This document shows, one piece after another, positions 5,701-8,390 of a stretch of DNA of 8,390 nucleotides; position 1 is the first letter of the stretch; each line of letters begins with the position of its first letter. Source of the DNA: Burkholderiales bacterium (GTDB lineage: Bacteria; Pseudomonadota; Gammaproteobacteria; Burkholderiales; Burkholderiaceae); the NCBI GenBank assembly GCA_947447845.1, contig CANFNO010000091.1, forward strand, positions 1 to 8,390, in the 5' to 3' direction. The notes beneath the pieces are model-generated. The model had not been told where the DNA came from. It searched no databases and saw nothing but the letters and a program-made list of their open reading frames with translations. Both the position numbers and the translations under genes were made by a program.

Positions 5701-8390
5701 TGAGCCATGCGCACGAAAGTGTCATAGGCCAAAGGCTGCAATTCCTCCAGCGTGTAGCCCAACATGGCCACGTACTGGTCGTTGTAAATGCTTTCACCGG
5801 TTTGAACATTCCATTCCCAAGTGCCTACATGGGTGCCTTCCAGAATGCTTTGCATGCGCCGTTGCTCTTCTCCCCGTTTGGCGCTGATGGATTCGGCCGC
5901 GGCCGTGGCAAGTTTGAGCTCGGTGACGTCCACGCGGAAGCCCACGGTGTGGCCGTCAAGCATGCGACGCTCAATAACCTTGAGCCAACGACCGTCGTCC
6001 AATCGCTGCTCCATATCCACGTTGCCCACCCGGTGTGCAGCCATACGCTCCTCGACCCACTCATCCACCCGGCCAATGGCATCCAGGTATTGCCCCCGTT
6101 CTGCGCCCGCGCGGATGATGCGCTCGAAGCTCACACCCGGCACCATCAAATCGGTTGATTTGGGATAAATCGCACGGTATTTGTCATTGCAAAAAACCAG
6201 GCGGTCCTGCGGGTCATACAGCACAAAGGCCTCGTTAATGGCTTCAATGGCACCGCGCAACAACGCACCGCTGCGCTCCACCTCCAGCTGTGCCTGGCGG
6301 TCCTTGGTGACATCCTGGAAAGCACCCACCAATCGGGCCGGGCCGCTTTCATCAAAGCCCACTTCCCCGAAGATGCGAACCCACAAGTGTTCACCCTGCG
6401 CATTGTTGAACTCCACCACCATGTCCCAAGCCGTGCCTTCGCTTTCTGCAAGGTGCATCGCATCCACCAGGCGCTGTCGATCAGCGGGTGGATAGAAGCT
6501 AAGCGCCACCTCCTCGCTGGGATTGAAGTCCGGGGCCATGCCGTGGATGGCACAGGTTTGCGCACTGAAAACCACTGCACGGGTGCGCAGATCGATCTGC
6601 CAGGCGCCCACTCCGGCGATGCTGCCCGCGCGATCCAAAAACGCCTCCATATCCCGCAGGCTCAGTTCCACCTGCTTGATTTCTGTGATGTCGGTGTGGA
6701 TGCCGCCAATCCACTCAACCCGGCCGTCCGGAGTTCGTGACATGACTTTGGCGCGCGACAGAATCCACATCCAACTTCCATCCTTGCGCTGCGCCCGCAC
6801 ATCAAAGGAGTAGCCCTCGGATTCGCCTGAAACGCAGTCCGCCATGGTCTGATCAATGCGCTGGCGGTCCAAGGGGTGCAAGCGCTGCCGCCAGAACTGG
6901 TCAGACCCCGCCACAACCTCTTCGCGACTAAAGCCCATCATGGCTGCCCACCGATCGTTCCAACGTTGTTCGCCGGTCAGCAAATTGCTTTCCCAGGTGC
7001 CCACATTGGTTCCCGACAGGATGTTCTCGGCACGCTCCTTCTCCACCAGCAAAGCCGCCTTGGCGCGCACCTCTTCGGTGATGTCACTTTGCAGCGACAA
7101 ATAGCCGGTGAGGCGACCGTCGCGACCCATGATGGGCAATATCTCCAGATCGACCCAATAATCCTGTCCATTTTTGTTGCGCTGTAACACCTGCGTATTG
7201 ATGGGCTTGCCGCCCTCGAGCATCCGGTCGATGTTTTGTGGTGTGTCCGGGTCTGCCATCGGGCTGTGCAGCATTGCGCCGGGACTTCTGCCCAGCGCTT
7301 CCTCCGCAGCGAACCCGCTCATTCGGGTGAATCCTTCGTTGACCCAGTTGATCTTCCATTCGGTATCTGCAAAATACACCGCATTGGAGGTGCGGCGCGC
7401 CACCATGGCCAGCCGGTCCAGATCGCGGGTCATACCGCCTGCAAGTTCCAAGGCGCGCGCGCGCCCCGCCATGAGCAGCCAAACCACCATGGCAGCCAGC
7501 ACGCTCAATCCCGACCCAAGGGTTGCCCCCTTCAAGTGCTCACGCGAACGAATGCTGGCTTCAAAGGCAGGAGACGAGTTGACCCGCAGATACAGCACCT
7601 GATCGACCACCTGAATCGGACGATCCACAGAAAACTGGCTCGTCTTGTCACGCACGAGACTGGCTTCAGAATGCACCTCTCCTGCAGGTATTTCACTGTC
7701 ATAGACCAGGCTGCCCGCATCAAAACTTGCGCGATCAAACAACTGGAAGTTGGCCTGCTGCGCATCAAACAATTCGCCCCCGGCGACGAGCTCCGACAAC
7801 ACCAAGGGAGCATCTATCCACCCGCGCAAATTGCGTACCCTCTCGGCTTCGGTTTCCGGTGTGACACCGCCAGCGAACACGGGAACCAGCATCAGGAATG
7901 ATGAACGCTTGAGTTCGTCTTGAACCAATTGAATGCGCTGTGACAGGGCACGATTGCCAGTGCGCATGGCAGCCTCTGCCGCCGCCCGGCGCACTGGATC
8001 GGAACCGATGTCGTAGCCAAGGGCTTGTTCGTTACCCGCTACAGGCTCCAGGTACCGCACAATGAAGCGGTCCCCTGGTGCGTCCGCTGGTAAGACGGCA
8101 AAATTCGGTCTTCCTTCAAGGCGCTGGCGCGCAATGAATGCCGGCAAATCTGACGGTGTCACGCGCTCAACGTAACCCAAGCCACGCACACCGGGGAATT
8201 CACGGCGCAGATCAATCGTTCCGATAAATTTCTGAAATTCAGAGCCCGTGAACATGGGGCGTGAAATGACGAATCCGCGCACACCTTCCAGCAAGTGTGC
8301 GAGATCGGCAATTTGTCCTTGAAGATCAGTCTCGACCTGTTCGACGTGGCGCAAAAACCGGATTTGCGCATCTGTGACAGCGCTTTGTCG
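2793..8390 (-). CDS. CHASE / six-PAS hybrid sensor histidine kinase with two receivers and Hpt (5' end outside window)
   Basis: Membrane phosphorelay kinase. Residues are counted from an in-frame TTG at 8352-8354, but twelve further open codons reach the edge and no N-terminal membrane helix precedes the sensor, so the true start lies outside the window. The CHASE sensor (about 27-205) shows PGVRGLGYVERV, ALGYDIGSDPVRRAA and SSFLMLVPVF; it should be extracytoplasmic, ligand unknown. Membrane helix at about 277-296. Six PAS domains follow, each closed by a D[IV][TS] motif with its Asp at residues 424, 555, 681, 809, 947 and 1087. Kinase core: His1121 in ANMSHEIRTPMN (codon 4992-4994), N-box Asn1238, Asp1270 in VDTGIGIA, then RRFGGTGLGL. 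Receiver 1 has Asp1366/1367, acceptor Asp1416 in VDWQMPDMDG and Ser1447, but Arg1471 instead of the conserved Lys. Receiver 2 is complete: Glu1512/Asp1513, Asp1558 in MDLQMPVMDG, Lys1610. The Hpt domain (about 1653-1760) carries His1705 in ELHSFKGLSATVG. A helical tail ends at the TAG (2793-2795). The likely relay is His1121 to Asp1558 to His1705 to an external receiver, plausibly the next gene. It resembles BarA/ArcB-type hybrids in logic, but target genes cannot be inferred. Confidence 0.95.
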   Translation of the reverse strand, partial: RQSAVTDAQIRFLRHVEQVETDLQGQIADLAHLLEGVRGFVISRPMFTGSEFQKFIGTIDLRREFPGVRGLGYVERVTPSDLPAFIARQRLEGRPNFAVLPADAPGDRFIVRYLEPVAGNEQALGYDIGSDPVRRAAAEAAMRTGNRALSQRIQLVQDELKRSSFLMLVPVFAGGVTPETEAERVRNLRGWIDAPLVLSELVAGGELFDAQQANFQLFDRASFDAGSLVYDSEIPAGEVHSEASLVRDKTSQFSVDRPIQVVDQVLYLRVNSSPAFEASIRSREHLKGATLGSGLSVLAAMVVWLLMAGRARALELAGGMTRDLDRLAMVARRTSNAVYFADTEWKINWVNEGFTRMSGFAAEEALGRSPGAMLHSPMADPDTPQNIDRMLEGGKPINTQVLQRNKNGQDYWVDLEILPIMGRDGRLTGYLSLQSDITEEVRAKAALLVEKERAENILSGTNVGTWESNLLTGEQRWNDRWAAMMGFSREEVVAGSDQFWRQRLHPLDRQRIDQTMADCVSGESEGYSFDVRAQRKDGSWMWILSRAKVMSRTPDGRVEWIGGIHTDITEIKQVELSLRDMEAFLDRAGSIAGVGAWQIDLRTRAVVFSAQTCAIHGMAPDFNPSEEVALSFYPPADRQRLVDAMHLAESEGTAWDMVVEFNNAQGEHLWVRIFGEVGFDESGPARLVGAFQDVTKDRQAQLEVERSGALLRGAIEAINEAFVLYDPQDRLVFCNDKYRAIYPKSTDLMVPGVSFERIIRAGAERGQYLDAIGRVDEWVEERMAAHRVGNVDMEQRLDDGRWLKVIERRMLDGHTVGFRVDVTELKLATAAAESISAKRGEEQRRMQSILEGTHVGTWEWNVQTGESIYNDQYVAMLGYTLEELQPLAYDTFVRMAHPDDLLQSAMLMQEHLRGDRPDYEIEMRMLHKDGRWIWVLAKGKLARRLQDGRPLWVYGTHMDITERKLAGQQLAQTMATLQNVLDSATAVGVITMDPDRTIRVFNKGAENLLGYDADELVQRQSVGAFFEHSELAALRETLELTWGREPDPQEVFEHVLAIRDEQEWTLVRKDGSRFKASLIFSPMRDAAGVEVGNLAMLYDISKQKEYESSLREAMRLAEQSSVAKGQFLANMSHEIRTPMNAILGMLQLLRNTKLNTHQRDYAEKAAGAARSLLGLLNDILDFSKVEAGKMQLNAEPFHLESLLGDLAVILSSNLGSKNVDLVFDVDPAIPAELIGDAMRLKQILINLGGNAVKFTEKGHVVIRWKLLARTPEWVKVGVEVVDTGIGIAPESQSRIFSAFTQAEANTTRRFGGTGLGLVISTRLIRLMGGELRLSSALGQGSTFSFTLELALAEFSAPTTAQHAAGLADVPRVRALLVDDNAQALATSAAMMRSLGWEVTEAPSGVQALEVIRTRLHASQPALDAVFVDWQMPDMDGWETLRNVRSLYGQHKLPSLILLSRQSRDALAQRTEHERESLDGLMVRPLTAAMFTQALAQAREKLSPLDAAPVAQPARLSGMRVLLVEDNAINQQVARELLSAEGAMVSVAENGALGVAAVQAAQPVFDAVLMDLQMPVMDGMTATRRLRSDARFAQLPVIAMTANAMESDREACLAAGMNDHVCKPFDLNTLVKALIQHTGWVATARALPSLPVPQEMAPAKPEWPEGIDVASALSRMGNNQGLLQRSLISFLADARDLPRRLASGLQDEDRAQVHRELHSFKGLSATVGVSELSSLAARAERLLQTDGAGEAYRMAVAQLEDRLAQLLPVLDGVAARLAPPAMPTMAATPNSAHAHLDSTTLQQLKELLQALQASDMGAMEMHARMRQSMDESLAQSMQGLDAAMADLAFDEAAAECNKLLHQFETV
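5079..7421 (-). repeat. Six tandem PAS-domain units within the hybrid kinase
   Basis: This stretch encodes residues about 312-1092 (numbered from the TTG at 8354). It is a protein-level tandem array: six PAS units whose terminal D[IV][TS] motifs are 131, 126, 128, 138 and 140 residues apart. Approximate units are 312-428, 440-560, 570-686, 697-815, 832-952 and 960-1092. Units 2 and 5 are closest (ILSGTNVGTWE versus ILEGTHVGTWEW; KDGSWMWIL versus KDGRWIWVL; HTDITE versus HMDITE). Unit 3 is a more diverged relative (SIAGVGAWQIDL). Unit 4 looks like the PAS_7 type (AFVLYDPQDRLVFCNDKY). Unit 1 is Aer/LOV-like in fold but lacks the flavin-binding Cys. Unit 6 joins the HisKA helix directly. Helical linkers between units suit signal relay from CHASE to kinase. 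No cofactor can be assigned from motifs. Confidence 0.8.
7452..7465. repeat. 14-base alternating GC palindrome inside the kinase gene
   Basis: GGCGCGCGCGCGCC is a perfect palindrome of mostly alternating purine-pyrimidine. It lies in codons for the Arg/Ala-rich segment (AGRARAL) right after the membrane helix of the hybrid kinase. The coding need for basic residues on the cytoplasmic side (positive-inside rule) together with GC-rich codons can account for it. A structural role (Z-DNA, hairpin) is possible but not supported by anything nearby. Confidence 0.5.

Noticed and set aside
5307..6158. 283-codon plus-strand open frame opposite the PAS-coding region
   Set aside because: The minus-strand frame encodes clear PAS motifs throughout. 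The plus-strand product is His/Gln-rich with no recognisable domain, typical of antisense frames in GC-rich genes.
7071..7421. PAS unit 1 as a blue-light LOV domain
   Set aside because: The overall pattern (NKNGQDYWVDLEILPI) resembles LOV/Aer-type PAS, but the GxNCRFLQ motif with the flavin-binding Cys is absent (GRSPGAMLHSP at that place).
1..8390. Mobile elements, CRISPR arrays, tRNA/rRNA genes or attachment sites
   Set aside because: No transposase or integrase motif, regular repeat-spacer pattern or RNA-gene signature was seen. Almost all bases are accounted for by three coherent coding regions of similar composition.

Overview
The window holds three genes, all on the minus strand, and no credible gene on the plus strand. 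It is moderately GC-rich. The protein style (long multi-PAS hybrid kinases, and chemoreceptors with a Cache domain after the signalling region) suggests a betaproteobacterium of the order Burkholderiales, most likely a Comamonadaceae/Rhodoferax-like organism. That placement rests on remembered family resemblance, not on a search.

Read in the direction of transcription, from the right edge to the left: (1) A very large hybrid sensor histidine kinase fills 2793 to the right edge. Its N-terminus lies beyond the window. The visible order is CHASE sensor, transmembrane helix, six PAS domains in tandem, HisKA/HATPase kinase core, receiver 1, receiver 2, Hpt domain and a C-terminal helical tail. (2) Fourteen bases after its stop, a 136-residue stand-alone receiver protein (2368-2778) carries all the residues needed to accept phosphate but has no output domain. 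(3) After a 67-base gap comes a methyl-accepting chemotaxis protein (2300 to the left edge). It has two membrane helices, a long helical extracytoplasmic region, HAMP, a 36H-like signalling domain and a C-terminal Cache domain. It runs off the left edge with its stop codon unseen.

The kinase contains every station of a phosphorelay (His, Asp, His) except a final output. The adjacent single-domain receiver is the natural candidate for the last Asp. A chemoreceptor directly downstream raises the possibility that the relay feeds into, or is co-regulated with, motility control. Each component belongs to a known family. What merits a second look is the arrangement: six PAS domains of different types, a first receiver with Arg in place of the conserved Lys, an orphan receiver, and a chemoreceptor with sensory domains at both ends. 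No mobile element, CRISPR array, RNA gene or clear terminator is visible.
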